This document shows, piece by piece, positions 37,656-46,751 of a stretch of DNA of 64,000 nucleotides (the stretch's first letter is position 1; every line of letters starts with the position of its first letter). The notes beneath the pieces are model-generated. The model saw only the letters and a program-made list of their open reading frames with translations, did not search any database and was not told the DNA's origin. The DNA is taken from positions 17,375 to 81,374 of the forward strand of contig CAZWSC010000010.1 of assembly GCA_964636385.1 (NCBI GenBank), written 5' to 3'. The stretch comes from CAZWSC01 sp964636385 (GTDB lineage Bacteria > Eisenbacteria > RBG-16-71-46 > CAIMUX01). A program made the position numbers and the translations under genes.

Positions 37656-38417
37656 ATGAAAGACCCGCCCCTGCAGACCCTGCTGGAGTTCGCCGTGGAT
37701 CTCGCCTGGAAGGCCGGGCGGTTGACACTCGCCTACTTCCAGACGCGTGTGGCTTCGGAGACGAAGCCCGACGACTCCCCCGTGACCGCAGCCGACCGGG
37801 AAACAGAGCGATTCCTCCGCGAAGAGATCCGGAGACGATTCCCTGACGACGGCATCGTGGGTGAGGAGTTCGGCGTCGACAGCCCGAACGCGCAACGCCG
37901 CTGGATCCTGGACCCGATCGACGGCACCCGTTCATTCATCCGCGGCGTCCCCCTCTACGGCGTTCTGATCGCCGCGGAAACCGACGAGGAGACCGAACTC
38001 GGCGTGCTCTATTTCCCTGCCCTGGACGAGATCGTCTACGCGGCCAGGGGCCTGGGCTGCTGGTGGAACGGCCGGCGCGCCAAGGTCTCCGAGGTCGGGA
38101 GCCTGGAGGACTCCGGCGTCCTTCTGACCGACGGACAATGGCCCGGAGCCGACGGCTGGGAACAGCTGCGAAACAGAGCCGGATGTGTCCGCACCTGGGG
38201 CGACTGCTACGGCCACGCCCTTGTCGCCACGGGCCGTGCCGAGGTGATGGTCGATCCTGTGATGTCGGTCTGGGACTCGGCGGCACTGAGGCCGGTTATC
38301 GAGGAAGCCGGAGGGGTGTTCACCGACTGGGGCGGTAATGCCACGCATCACGGCGGGAGCGCCGTGTCCACGAATCGCGCCCTCGCCGACGAAGTGAGAC
38401 AACTGCTGGCGGTGTAA
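37656..38417 (+). CDS. Inositol-monophosphatase-family phosphatase (HisN-like)
   Basis: A 253-residue metal-dependent phosphatase. Motifs are SPVTAADRETER near residue 45, the metal-ligand GEEFG, the DPIDGTRSFIRG loop and the late WDSAALRPVIEEAGG. The spacing and the GTRSFIRGVP variant resemble bacterial histidinol-phosphate phosphatases of this family (HisN), but inositol or nucleotide phosphates are also possible substrates. The ATG at 37656 has GGGGAGG upstream. The gene stands alone, divergent from wzz and convergent with the sirtuin gene. Confidence 0.85.
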   Translation: MKDPPLQTLLEFAVDLAWKAGRLTLAYFQTRVASETKPDDSPVTAADRETERFLREEIRRRFPDDGIVGEEFGVDSPNAQRRWILDPIDGTRSFIRGVPLYGVLIAAETDEETELGVLYFPALDEIVYAARGLGCWWNGRRAKVSEVGSLEDSGVLLTDGQWPGADGWEQLRNRAGCVRTWGDCYGHALVATGRAEVMVDPVMSVWDSAALRPVIEEAGGVFTDWGGNATHHGGSAVSTNRALADEVRQLLAV

Positions 38418-38472
38418 CCCTACACGCCCGCCATTCCGGCGCACCGGGTGCGGGGCCGCGTAACCGGGCAGA

Positions 38473-39267
38473 TCAGCCCTTCCCGAGGATCTCCATGACG
38501 GCCGGGAGTTCCACCGCGCCCGGCCCCTTCAGGCGGATGTCGGCAATGGGGGAGATGAGGCTGTCCTCAGGGTTCACCTCTATGATGCAGGCCCCGGCCT
38601 GCCGGGCCTCGTATGGCAACTGGGCCACGGGGAAGACCCGCCCGCTTGTGCCGACCACCAGCATCACGTCACACATGGCCGAACGCTCGAAGGCCCTCTG
38701 CAGTATCCCGACGGGAAGGCTCTCACCAAACCAGACCACATCAGGCCGTATCAGCCCTTCGCAGACGGCGCACCTCGGCGGTTCCCAGACAGGCTCTTCA
38801 GCGTCGGGCATCTCCCACGGCAGTCCGCAGGAATCGCAACGATACCGGTCGATCCTGCCGTGCAGGTGGAACAGGCTGCTGCTTCCCGCCTGTTCGTGGA
38901 GGTTGTCGATGTTCTGCGTGAAGAGGTCGAAACGTGCCGGCTCGCGGCCCCCCGCTTGAGAGACGCACCACTTCTCGAGAGCGGCAAGGGCGGTGTGCCC
39001 GGGATTCGGCTCCGCTCCGCCGAGCTTGCCGAAGCGCCACATGTACCATAGCCAGACCAGGGCCGGATCGCGCCGGAAGCCCTCGATGGACGCAAGAACC
39101 TCCGGGTCGAAACTCTCCCACAGGCCCGTCTGGGCATCGCGGAAGGTGGGGACACCCGATTCGGCACTCACCCCTGCCCCGGTCAGGCAGACGATGGCGC
39201 GGGCCGGGCGCAGGGCCTCGGCGGCTCTGCGCCTGGACTCCTGAATCTCCTGTGGCCGATGATTCAC
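38473..39267 (-). CDS. Sir2-family NAD-dependent protein deacylase
   Basis: A 264-residue sirtuin. Present are the NAD-binding GAGVSAESGVPTFRD, TQNIDNLHEQAG, the catalytic His in LFHLHGRIDRYRC, two zinc-binding cysteine pairs (CDSCG and CAVCEG), PDVVWFGESLP and VVGTSGRVFPVAQLP. It removes acyl groups from lysines using NAD. The best start is a GTG at 39267, ten bases after GGAGG; no ATG fits well. It is the last gene of a minus-strand run that may begin at uvrB or farther upstream; NadC in the same run makes a precursor of its cosubstrate. Confidence 0.93.
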   Translation of the reverse strand: MNHRPQEIQESRRRAAEALRPARAIVCLTGAGVSAESGVPTFRDAQTGLWESFDPEVLASIEGFRRDPALVWLWYMWRFGKLGGAEPNPGHTALAALEKWCVSQAGGREPARFDLFTQNIDNLHEQAGSSSLFHLHGRIDRYRCDSCGLPWEMPDAEEPVWEPPRCAVCEGLIRPDVVWFGESLPVGILQRAFERSAMCDVMLVVGTSGRVFPVAQLPYEARQAGACIIEVNPEDSLISPIADIRLKGPGAVELPAVMEILGKG

Positions 39268-39313
39268 CGGAAACCGGCCTCCGTGTCCCGCCGGCGAGGA
39301 GCAACCCGGCGGG

Positions 39314-39937
39314 CTACCATCCCTCCTCTTCCAGGATGCGCACCGCAATCGCCGCAACCTGGGCGCATACTGCAGGCAACTGGCGCCTGAGGGGGCGGGA
39401 GAGATCTTCGCCCTCGTTCATGTCGTGCGGCTCTATTCCGATGAGATCGGTACCGCGAATCGGAAGCTCATCCTCGAGCCAGAGGGCCAGATGCTGCAGC
39501 CCGATCCGCGGCCGGCCGTCGTAGTGCCGGATGCTGGACAGGCGCGTGTCCGGATCCACCTCCAGGTGCCAGTGGTGCACCCTGCCGGGGGTGCCACTGA
39601 CCCGGACTGCGTCGATCAGAATGACACGTCTTCGGTCAACGAGGTAGGGGTCCAGCTGCTGCGCGTCGGTGCCTCCCTCGATCCACTCCATGATGGGACC
39701 ACAGGAGCCTGTCTCGGTGGCAATGCCGGACCGTGACTGCGGCGAGCAATCCTCTCCCGAGGCCGGGTCGAATCCACGGAACATCTCCATCCGCCGCTTC
39801 CTGGCCTGTCCGATCTGGCCCACCAGGGTTCGGACACGGCCCATGACCCGCAAGGCAACGCCGTCGTCCCTGCAGGCCGGGTCCCCAAGGGCTACGAAGG
39901 CGATCGGGGGACGTGGTCTGGGTGTTGTTTCCGGCAT
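39314..39937 (-). CDS. Hydrogenase-maturation-protease-like protein
   Basis: A 207-residue protein resembling the HyaD/HycI peptidase family, which trims the C-terminus of the large [NiFe]-hydrogenase subunit. The start FVALGDPACRDDGVALRVM corresponds to the GN/D-x-x-x-DDG metal motif, VILIDAVRVSGTPG to the second acidic site, and IGIEPHDMNEG to the third. An insertion of about 30 residues with many Arg and Ser follows the first motif. The ATG at 39937 has GGAG upstream. No hydrogenase subunit lies in the window, so its target is elsewhere or it has another substrate. Confidence 0.75.
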   Translation of the reverse strand: MPETTPRPRPPIAFVALGDPACRDDGVALRVMGRVRTLVGQIGQARKRRMEMFRGFDPASGEDCSPQSRSGIATETGSCGPIMEWIEGGTDAQQLDPYLVDRRRVILIDAVRVSGTPGRVHHWHLEVDPDTRLSSIRHYDGRPRIGLQHLALWLEDELPIRGTDLIGIEPHDMNEGEDLSRPLRRQLPAVCAQVAAIAVRILEEEGW

Positions 39938-40009
39938 ATCCCGCTCCTTTCCCACGCACTACTATCGTCACACTGGTTCGGGTCCTTGACCCCGGCGCCC
40001 CCGGACAAC

Positions 40010-40978
40010 TCACCCCCCGGGCACCTGATTCGCTGCCTGGCCCACGAGCCCTTCGGCGAAGAGGGCGGGGTCGAAGTCCACCAGGTCCTCCGCCTTCTCA
40101 CCCACACCAGCGTACCGGACCGGTATCTGCATCTCGTGCGCTATGGCCAGGACGACGCCCCCCCTGCTGGTTCCATCCAGCTTGGCCAGAAGGATCCCGT
40201 CCACCGGTATCGCCTCGGAGAAGAGCCGTGCCTGGGAAAGGGCGTTCTGGCCGATCGTGGCATCGAGGACCAGGATCGTCTCGTGCGGCGCCCCGGGCAG
40301 GGCCTTGTCGCAGACCCGGTGGATCTTCTTCAGCTCTTCCATCAGGTTTCCCTTGGTCTGCAGGCGTCCTGCGGTGTCGATCAGCACGGTATCCGAGCTA
40401 CGGGAGATCGCAGCGCGGATCCCGTCGAATGCGACAGCCCCGGGATCGGCGCCGGTCTGGCTTCTGACGACCTCCACGCCCAGTCTCTTCGCCCAGACCT
40501 CCAGCTGCTCGCTGGCAGCTGCACGGAAGGTGTCCGAGGCCACGATAAGGGGAACCCGCCCCTCCTCCTGCTCCCTGCGGGCAAGCTTGGCCAGCGAGGT
40601 GGTCTTGCCGACCCCGTTGACCCCGGCAACAAGGACCACCCTGGGCTCGCCCGGCCTGGGCATCCGCACCGGGGGCGCGCCGCCATCCGGCTGCGTCCTT
40701 CCCTCCCCCCTCAGGATCTCCTCGACTATGGTGCGCAGGACGGGGCGGATCGCGCCGGGATCCGAGATCCCCTCCTCGCGCAACCGCTTCCGCAGGGATT
40801 CGAGCAGGTGGGCGCTCGTGGCTGGCCCGACATCCCCTGCCAGCAGGATCCCTTCCAGGTCCTCGAAGAAGTCGTCATCGATCTCCCTGTACTGGGTGAT
40901 GATCTCCTGGATCTGTTCGGAAACGGCCTCCCGCGTTTTGCGGAACCCATCGGTGATCTTCCTGAAAAAGGACTTCAT
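40010..40978 (-). CDS. ftsY: Signal recognition particle receptor FtsY
   Basis: A 322-residue SRP GTPase that receives ribosome-SRP complexes at the membrane. It has a short N domain (about residues 1-85) with an amphipathic N-terminus, and a G domain: G1 GVNGVGKTT (119-127), the DTFRAAASEQL insertion-box motif, DTAGR, LDATIGQNA, TKLDG-like AKLDGTSRGG and YAGVGEKAEDL. The acidic A domain of enterobacterial FtsY is absent, as in many lineages. The gene starts four bases after the birA stop, in the tight uvrB-nadC-birA-ftsY series. Confidence 0.96.
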   Translation of the reverse strand: MKSFFRKITDGFRKTREAVSEQIQEIITQYREIDDDFFEDLEGILLAGDVGPATSAHLLESLRKRLREEGISDPGAIRPVLRTIVEEILRGEGRTQPDGGAPPVRMPRPGEPRVVLVAGVNGVGKTTSLAKLARREQEEGRVPLIVASDTFRAAASEQLEVWAKRLGVEVVRSQTGADPGAVAFDGIRAAISRSSDTVLIDTAGRLQTKGNLMEELKKIHRVCDKALPGAPHETILVLDATIGQNALSQARLFSEAIPVDGILLAKLDGTSRGGVVLAIAHEMQIPVRYAGVGEKAEDLVDFDPALFAEGLVGQAANQVPGG

Positions 40979-40982
40979 GCGC

Positions 40983-41777
40983 TCATTCTCCCCCGATCGA
41001 TACTACCTCGCCGCTGATCACGGACCTCCTGCCTGAAGGCGTCTCCAGGATCAGCTCCCCCAGCTCCCCCAGGTCGACGGCCACTCCCTCGACCTCTCCT
41101 CCCGCACCCTGAATGCGCACCCGCCGGTCCCGCAGCATGAACCTGCGCAGGAGGCCTTCGCGCAGAAATCCCAGGTCGCCGCGGCGGAACCTATCGTATG
41201 CCTGCGTCAGTCCCTGGTTGAACGCCCCCGCGACGCTGCGGACATCCGGCACCGGCGAGAACCCTTCGATCCTGAGCGAACTCGCCTTTCCCCGCAGCTC
41301 CGGAGGGAAGGAGTCCCGCTCCGATGTGGTGTTCAGCCCCAGCCCGATGACTACAGCACTGTCCGCCGTCTCCGCCAGGATCCCGCCCAGCTTGCCGTAC
41401 CGGCCGAAGATGTCATTCGGCCACTTGATCCAGGCCATCCAGGGGGGCTCTTCGCCCCGGCTGTCACCATCCCAAAGCGACTCGAGCGCCGCTGCTGCCG
41501 ACAGCGCGGTCAGCGGAGTCAGCGCCGGCCAGGTCGGCTGGTCGGCAGCCGGCCTGAGCAGGAAGCTCATCCAGAGGCCCATCCCCGCCGGAGAGTGCCA
41601 CGTACGGTCGCCCCGTCCCCTGCCCGCGGTCTGCTCGCCGGCAAGCACGCTGGTACCCTCCGGCGCACCCTCGAGCGCCAGCTCCTTCACGATCTCCTGC
41701 GTCGACCCGCAGGATGCCGGCGGCGGCACAGAGTCGAGGTCCAGCAGAAGCGGGCTCTTGCCTTGAGTGCCGGGCAT
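40983..41777 (-). CDS. birA: Biotin-[acetyl-CoA-carboxylase] ligase (no DNA-binding domain)
   Basis: A 264-residue biotin protein ligase, which activates biotin with ATP and attaches it to carboxylase carrier proteins. Motifs are AGEQTAGRGRGDRTWHSPAG (biotinyl-AMP loop), IKWPNDI and GKLGGILAE; a small C-terminal SH3-like domain follows (RVRIQGAGGEVEGVAVDL). There is no N-terminal helix-turn-helix, so it is a group I enzyme without repressor function. It begins two bases after the nadC stop and ends four bases before ftsY. Confidence 0.93.
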   Translation of the reverse strand: MPGTQGKSPLLLDLDSVPPPASCGSTQEIVKELALEGAPEGTSVLAGEQTAGRGRGDRTWHSPAGMGLWMSFLLRPAADQPTWPALTPLTALSAAAALESLWDGDSRGEEPPWMAWIKWPNDIFGRYGKLGGILAETADSAVVIGLGLNTTSERDSFPPELRGKASSLRIEGFSPVPDVRSVAGAFNQGLTQAYDRFRRGDLGFLREGLLRRFMLRDRRVRIQGAGGEVEGVAVDLGELGELILETPSGRRSVISGEVVSIGGE

Positions 41778-41779
41778 CT

Positions 41780-42691
41780 TCAGATGACCGGTCCGGGATG
41801 CAGATCCATGGAGATGTCCAGGGCGGGGGCGGAGTGTGTCAGGGCTCCTACGGAGATCAGGTCGACCCCGGGAACTGCCTTCTCCCGGATCGTCCCGAGG
41901 CTGATTCCGCCCGAAACCTCGATCGTGCAGGCCGGCAGTCCGCGGCTGGACTCGACTGAGCGAACCGCCTCCACCGATCGAAGGATCTCCGCAGGTGTCA
42001 TGTTGTCCAGGAGCACCTGGTCCACCTTCAGGTCGGCAGCCTCGGCAGCCTCTTCGGCGTTGCGCACCTCCACGGTCAGGTGCAGGCGGCTGCCGGAGAG
42101 GCGCACCCTGTGGACCGCCTCCGATATCCCGCCTGCAGCGGCGATGTGGTTCTCCTTGATCATCATCGCGTCATAGAGGCCGATCCTGTGGTTGACGCCC
42201 CCTCCGTGCCTCACCGCCGCCTTCTCCAGGAAGCGCATCCCGGGGGTGGTCTTGCGCGTGTCTGCGACAGCGATTCCTGTGCCGGCAAGCGCCTCCACGT
42301 ACCGGGCGGTGACCGTCGCCACACCGGACATGCGCTGGAGGAAGTTCAGGAGTGTCCTCTCCATGGCCAGGATCGGCCGGGCAGGTCCGAAGAGCCCTGC
42401 TATCCGGTCGCCGGCTGACAGGCGGTCTCCGTCCTGCATGCGAGCCTCGAACGCCACCTCGCTCTGTACAACCCGCGCCACCTCTGCGGCGGCCGCCATG
42501 CCGGACAGGATCCCCGCCTCCTTCGCGATTACCCACGCCTCCGCCTCGGCATCCCCGTCGACAACCGCAAGCGTCGTGGCATCGCCCGGCCCGATATCCT
42601 CGATCAGCGCCAGCCTGACTATCGCCGCAATCGCAGCGGCCTCCTTCTCTTCGGGAGGCCTGCCAGCCCTCGGCATCCTTAGCTGCGTCAC
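41780..42691 (-). CDS. nadC: Nicotinate-nucleotide pyrophosphorylase (quinolinate phosphoribosyltransferase)
   Basis: A 303-residue enzyme that converts quinolinate and PRPP to nicotinate mononucleotide in NAD synthesis. Evidence: LIEDIGPGDATTLA near residue 28, LNFLQRMSGVATVTA, DTRKTTPGMRFLEKAAV and the GGGVNHRIGLYDAMMIKENH active-site block, LTVEVRNAEEA, and the phosphate-binding VSGGIS...VDLISVGALTHS. The ATG overlaps the uvrB stop (ATGA), so translation is coupled. NadA and NadB are not in the window. Confidence 0.96.
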   Translation of the reverse strand: MTQLRMPRAGRPPEEKEAAAIAAIVRLALIEDIGPGDATTLAVVDGDAEAEAWVIAKEAGILSGMAAAAEVARVVQSEVAFEARMQDGDRLSAGDRIAGLFGPARPILAMERTLLNFLQRMSGVATVTARYVEALAGTGIAVADTRKTTPGMRFLEKAAVRHGGGVNHRIGLYDAMMIKENHIAAAGGISEAVHRVRLSGSRLHLTVEVRNAEEAAEAADLKVDQVLLDNMTPAEILRSVEAVRSVESSRGLPACTIEVSGGISLGTIREKAVPGVDLISVGALTHSAPALDISMDLHPGPVI

Positions 42692-44685
42692 GGCCGCGTC
42701 TCCCCCTGCACTTCGCCCTGGATCTCCAGGATCCTGTCGCGGATCGAGGCCGCGCGCTCGTACTCGAGCGCGTCTGCGGCATCCTTCATCTCCCGGATCA
42801 GCATCTGCACGTACTCCTCCCTGCTGAGCCCGCCCGGATCCTCAGGCACCTGCACCGCCGGCTCGTCCTTCCGGCGGATGGCGTCTGCGACGGAGGTGGA
42901 CTGAAGGATCTCCTCCACCGACTTGTAGATCGTCTGCGGCACGATGCCGTGCTCGGCGTTGTAGGCGAGCTGCCTCTCCCGCCTGCGGTCCATCTCGGCA
43001 AGGGCCCGCTCCATGCTCCCCGTCACCCTGTCGGCATAGAGAAGCACGAAGCCCATGGCGTTGCGCGCCGCCCTGCCCGCGGTCTGTATAAGGCTTCTGT
43101 CGCTGCGGAGGAATCCCTCCTTGTCGGCGTCCAGTATCGCCACGAGCGACACCTCGGGAAGGTCCAGCCCCTCGCGGAGAAGGTTGATCCCGACCAGGAC
43201 ATCGAAGCTGCCGAGGCGAAGACCCCGCAGTATCTCCATCCGCTCGATGGCGTCGACATCCGAGTGTATGTACCTGACCCGCAGGCCGCCTTCGATGAGG
43301 TAGTCGGTCAGGTCCTCGGCCATCCTCTTGGTCAGGGTTGTGACGAGCGTGCGCTCTCCGCGCCCGACGCGCAGGCGGATCTCCTCCATCAGGTCGTCTA
43401 TCTGCCCCTCCGTCGGGCGGACCTCCATCTGCGGATCCACGAGCCCGGTCGGCCGGATCACCTGCTCGACTATCACGCCTTCGCTCTTCGCGAGCTCGAA
43501 CCCGGCCGGGGTCGCGGAGACGTATATCACCTGGTTCAGCATCGACTCGAACTCGTTGAAGCGCAGGGGGCGGTTGTCCAGCGCGGACGGAAGGCGGAAG
43601 CCGAAGTCCACGAGGTTCTGCTTCCGCGACTGGTCGCCTGCGTACATCCCCCCGACCTGCGGGATCGTGACATGGCTCTCGTCCAGGATCATCAGGTAGT
43701 CGGAGGGGAAGTAGTCGAGGAGGCAGGCAGGCCTCTCACCGGGCTCCCTGCCTGCGAGGTGACGCGAGTAGTTCTCGATCCCCGGACAGAAGCCGGCCTC
43801 GCGGAGCATCTCCATGTCGTACTTCGTGCGCATCCTGAGCCGCTGCGCCTCGAGGAGCTTCTCCTGAGCCTTCAACTCAGCCAGTCGCTCCTCCAGCTCG
43901 GCCTCGATTCCCACCAGCGCGCCGGCGAGACGTTGCGCGGGCGTGGAGAAGTGCGTGGTCGGGAAGGCGACCATCGCCTCCTGCTCGCGCCTGACCTGCA
44001 TCGTGACCGGATCGATGGCCGTGATCCGCTCGATCTCGTCCCCCCACAGCTCCACGCGGAACGGCTCGTCCGAGTGCGAAGGGAAGATCTCCAGAACGTC
44101 GCCGCGGGCGCGGAACACGCCGCGCTTGAACTCGATGTCGTTGCGCTGGTACTGGATCGACACCAGCATGTCCATGATGGATTCGCGCGATCGCTCCTCC
44201 CCCACCTGCAGTCTCAGCATCTGCCTGCGGAAGTCCTCCGGAGAGCCCAGGCCGTAGATGCACGAGACCGACGCGACTATGACCACATCCCGCCTCGAGA
44301 GCAGATGGCTGGTCGCCTCGAGTCGCAGCCGGTCGATGTTCTCGTTGATCGATGCATCCTTCTCGATGTAGGTGTCGGTCTGCGGCACGTATGCCTCGGG
44401 CTGGTAGTAATCGTAGTACGAGACGAAGTAGCCGACCGCGTTGTTGGGGAAGAAGCTGCAGAACTCCCCGTACAGCTGCGCCGCCAGCGTCTTGTTGTGG
44501 GACAGGACGAGGGTCGGGCGGTTCGAGGCGGCAATGACGTTGGCAAGGGTGAAGGTCTTGCCGCTGCCTGTGACGCCGAGGAGGACCTGGTGTTTGTCCC
44601 CCCGCTCGATGCCCGCCGCAAGCTCGCTTATCGCCCGGGGCTGGTCGCCGGTCGGCTGATATCTGGAAACGAGTTCGAACTTCAT
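42688..44685 (-). CDS. uvrB: Excinuclease ABC subunit B
   Basis: A 665-residue nucleotide-excision-repair helicase. The Walker A is GVTGSGKTF near residues 37-45. The beta-hairpin that clamps damaged DNA (VSYYDYYQPEAYVP) lies near 88-102, and the DESH box follows in MILDESHVTIPQ. Helicase motifs VDPQMEVRPTEGQ, LVTTLTKRMAEDLTDYL, GINLLREGLDLPEVSLVAI and QTAGRAARN come after it, and the C-terminal UVR domain (IREMKDAADALEYERAASIRD) binds UvrC. Length and motifs are complete. It heads a close series with nadC, birA and ftsY. Confidence 0.98.
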   Translation of the reverse strand: MKFELVSRYQPTGDQPRAISELAAGIERGDKHQVLLGVTGSGKTFTLANVIAASNRPTLVLSHNKTLAAQLYGEFCSFFPNNAVGYFVSYYDYYQPEAYVPQTDTYIEKDASINENIDRLRLEATSHLLSRRDVVIVASVSCIYGLGSPEDFRRQMLRLQVGEERSRESIMDMLVSIQYQRNDIEFKRGVFRARGDVLEIFPSHSDEPFRVELWGDEIERITAIDPVTMQVRREQEAMVAFPTTHFSTPAQRLAGALVGIEAELEERLAELKAQEKLLEAQRLRMRTKYDMEMLREAGFCPGIENYSRHLAGREPGERPACLLDYFPSDYLMILDESHVTIPQVGGMYAGDQSRKQNLVDFGFRLPSALDNRPLRFNEFESMLNQVIYVSATPAGFELAKSEGVIVEQVIRPTGLVDPQMEVRPTEGQIDDLMEEIRLRVGRGERTLVTTLTKRMAEDLTDYLIEGGLRVRYIHSDVDAIERMEILRGLRLGSFDVLVGINLLREGLDLPEVSLVAILDADKEGFLRSDRSLIQTAGRAARNAMGFVLLYADRVTGSMERALAEMDRRRERQLAYNAEHGIVPQTIYKSVEEILQSTSVADAIRRKDEPAVQVPEDPGGLSREEYVQMLIREMKDAADALEYERAASIRDRILEIQGEVQGETRP

Positions 44686-44739
44686 GGAACGCGCATGATA
44701 GCACAGGCGGTACCACGGCGCGGCGAGCGGCTGATGCCG

Positions 44740-45999
44740 TCAGCGCACGTCAGCGGCCGGCCCGGCGGCCCCCTGCGTCTCCCTGCGCGGCCATGGTGCG
44801 ACACGCAGGAGCAGCAGAAGCCCCGGCGCCGCCGCAAGGGCGCACAGGATGAAGAAGACCTCCCACCCGGCAGCCTTCACCAGGAACCCCGTGGGGGCTG
44901 AGGCAAGGACGCGGGGCACCCCCATGAGGCTGCTCAGGAGGGCGTACTGGGTTGCTGTGAAGCGCCTGTTCGTGATCGACGCCATGAACGCGGCGTAGGC
45001 GGCCGTGCCCATCCCGGAAGTTGCGTTCTCGAAGGCAATGACCGCGGAAAGGGCCGGGAGGCTGGGGCCGATCCGGGCGAGCACGGCAAACCCCGCCGTC
45101 GAAACCGACTGGAGAAGGCCGAAGATCCAGAGGCTGCGGGCGATTCCGAGACGAATCATCAGGATCCCGCCCAGGAGGCCGCCGCCCAGGGTCGCCCAGA
45201 ATCCGAGCATGTTGGCGACCGCACCGACCTGGGTCATGCTGAACCCGATCTCCAGGTAGAACGGCGTCGTCATGGCCGCCGCCATCGTATCCCCGATCTT
45301 GTACAGCAGTATGAAGGCCAGGATGAGGACCGCGCCGCTTCTCCGGAAGTACTCCGCAAGCGGATCCACCACCGCCTCCCTGAGGGTGCGGGGCGGCGAC
45401 TCGCTCACCCCCGGCTCTCTCGCAAGCAGGGTGGTCAGGATCCCGGGCAGAAGGCAGAGGGCGAGCAGGAGGTACACCTTCGAAAACGGCATGCGGTCGG
45501 CCAGGATGAAACCGCCCCCTGAAGCAAGCAGCATCCCTATCCGGTATCCGTTGATGTATAGCGAGGACCCCAGACCGAGTTCCGCGTCCGTCAGATCCTC
45601 CCTTCGGTAGGCGTCGATCACGATGTCCTGCGTGGCGCTGAAGAAGGTGACGAACAGCGCCGCAACGGCAAGACGCTGCGCCCCTCCCGCAGGATCGATG
45701 AACCCGAGCAGGATGATCGACGCCATCAGCAGGATCTGCGCGATCAGGAGCCAGCCGCGCCGGCGCCCCAGGAAGGGCGGGACATAGCGGTCCAGGAGCG
45801 GCGCCCAGAGGAACTTCAGCGTGTAGGGAAGCCCGACCATCGACATCAGGCCGATGACCGTAAGGTCCATCCCCTCTTCCTTCATCCACGCCTGCAGAAG
45901 CGAGATCGTGAGGAGAAGGGGCAGGCCGGACGAGAAGCCCATTATGAGTGCGACGAGCATCCTTGGGCTTGCCGCCAGCCGGATGGTCGGTTTTCGCAT
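44740..45999 (-). CDS. AmpG-like major facilitator transporter
   Basis: A 419-residue inner-membrane protein with about twelve hydrophobic helices. The pattern GFSSGLPLLLTISLLQAWM, LPYTLKFLWAPLLDRYVPP and FSATQDIVIDAYRRE is typical of AmpG permeases, which import muropeptides for cell-wall recycling. Other members carry different solutes, so the substrate is a family-based guess. The ATG at 45999 lies six bases after GGAAGG; a GTG two codons earlier is the alternative. It lies 54 bases upstream of uvrB on the same strand and may share its transcript. Confidence 0.85.
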   Translation of the reverse strand: MRKPTIRLAASPRMLVALIMGFSSGLPLLLTISLLQAWMKEEGMDLTVIGLMSMVGLPYTLKFLWAPLLDRYVPPFLGRRRGWLLIAQILLMASIILLGFIDPAGGAQRLAVAALFVTFFSATQDIVIDAYRREDLTDAELGLGSSLYINGYRIGMLLASGGGFILADRMPFSKVYLLLALCLLPGILTTLLAREPGVSESPPRTLREAVVDPLAEYFRRSGAVLILAFILLYKIGDTMAAAMTTPFYLEIGFSMTQVGAVANMLGFWATLGGGLLGGILMIRLGIARSLWIFGLLQSVSTAGFAVLARIGPSLPALSAVIAFENATSGMGTAAYAAFMASITNRRFTATQYALLSSLMGVPRVLASAPTGFLVKAAGWEVFFILCALAAAPGLLLLLRVAPWPRRETQGAAGPAADVR

Positions 46000-46078
46000 G
46001 GTCACCCTTCCACCCTTTCCCGCACCGGTGCCGCGCCGCGCTTGACATGATCGCCGGCGGAGTTCAACCTACAGTGCC

Positions 46079-46624
46079 ATGAACCAACACACCAATCCAA
46101 ACCGCGCCACGCCTGCCCGGGCGCAGGCCGGGCGCCGGGTCCGGGGCCTTGTCCTGGCGGCGGGTCTTCTCCTTGCGTCGGGCCTGGCCGGATGCGGAAG
46201 GGGTCCCAGCCTGGATGCGACACCTCCGAGCACCATCGGGCCTCTGCAGCAGATGACCATCCTCAGGGCGGCGGAAGCCGTCGAGGCTGTCGAGAACACC
46301 TTTGCGATCACGGCGCGGGCCTCGGACGCGTGGATCTCCACCTACGGTGACGGGGACCGGATCGAGATCTACGCCCTGGGAATGAGCGATGAAGCTGCGA
46401 CAGAGCCCGTGGTCTCGGCGCTGCGCTCCATGACGGGGCGGGAGGGTTCGCCATACAGGGCCTCGGCTACGCTTACGGTCGCACAGCAGGAGGGGTATAG
46501 AGCCGACGGCGATGGAAAGGTCCTGTTCTTCTACGCCCGCGGAAGGTGGGTTGTGCTGATCAGGGCAATGGCGGCCGACCTGGATCCGGCAGTCGTTTCC
46601 ATCAACTGGGTCCGGCCGGCCTGA
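46079..46624 (+). CDS. Small lipoprotein of unknown function
   Basis: A 181-residue lipoprotein. A basic N-terminus and hydrophobic segment end in the lipobox LAG|C near residue 39. The remaining 140 residues (ITARASDAWISTYGDGDRIEIYALGMSDE...) look like a small alpha/beta domain, with no motif I recognise. There is no good Shine-Dalgarno sequence near the ATG: a TTGACA at 46042-46047 and TACAGT at 46070-46075 lie 22 bases apart, too far for a standard promoter, and TACAGT ends three bases before the start codon. It is divergent from the AmpG-like gene and convergent with the DUF4139 gene. Confidence 0.7.
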   Translation: MNQHTNPNRATPARAQAGRRVRGLVLAAGLLLASGLAGCGRGPSLDATPPSTIGPLQQMTILRAAEAVEAVENTFAITARASDAWISTYGDGDRIEIYALGMSDEAATEPVVSALRSMTGREGSPYRASATLTVAQQEGYRADGDGKVLFFYARGRWVVLIRAMAADLDPAVVSINWVRPA

Positions 46625-46709
46625 CCTGCGCTGCTCGTGAGGGCTCTCAGGCGACACCGGGAGCGCGCGCGAACCCTGCGTTGCGGCCACTCCCGCGTGT
46701 AGTACCGGA

Positions 46710-46739
46710 CCCGGCTGCAGTCAGGGCGCTGCAGCCGGG
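46710..46739. terminator. Bidirectional hairpin between convergent genes
   Basis: CCCGGCTGCAG (46710-46720) and CTGCAGCCGGG (46729-46739) form 11 perfect pairs around an eight-base loop, between the ends of the small lipoprotein and DUF4139 genes. There is no T run on either side, so termination is likely but not typical. Confidence 0.45.
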
Positions 46740-46751
46740 CCTGGGTGTGCA

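Noticed and set aside
42949..44901. A 650-codon open frame on the plus strand
   Set aside because: It lies fully antisense to uvrB; its length is an artefact of high GC and few stops in that frame.
46042..46075. TTGACA and TACAGT as a promoter of the small lipoprotein
   Set aside because: The spacing of 22 bases is too long for a standard sigma-70 promoter; I note it only as a possibility in the gene entry.
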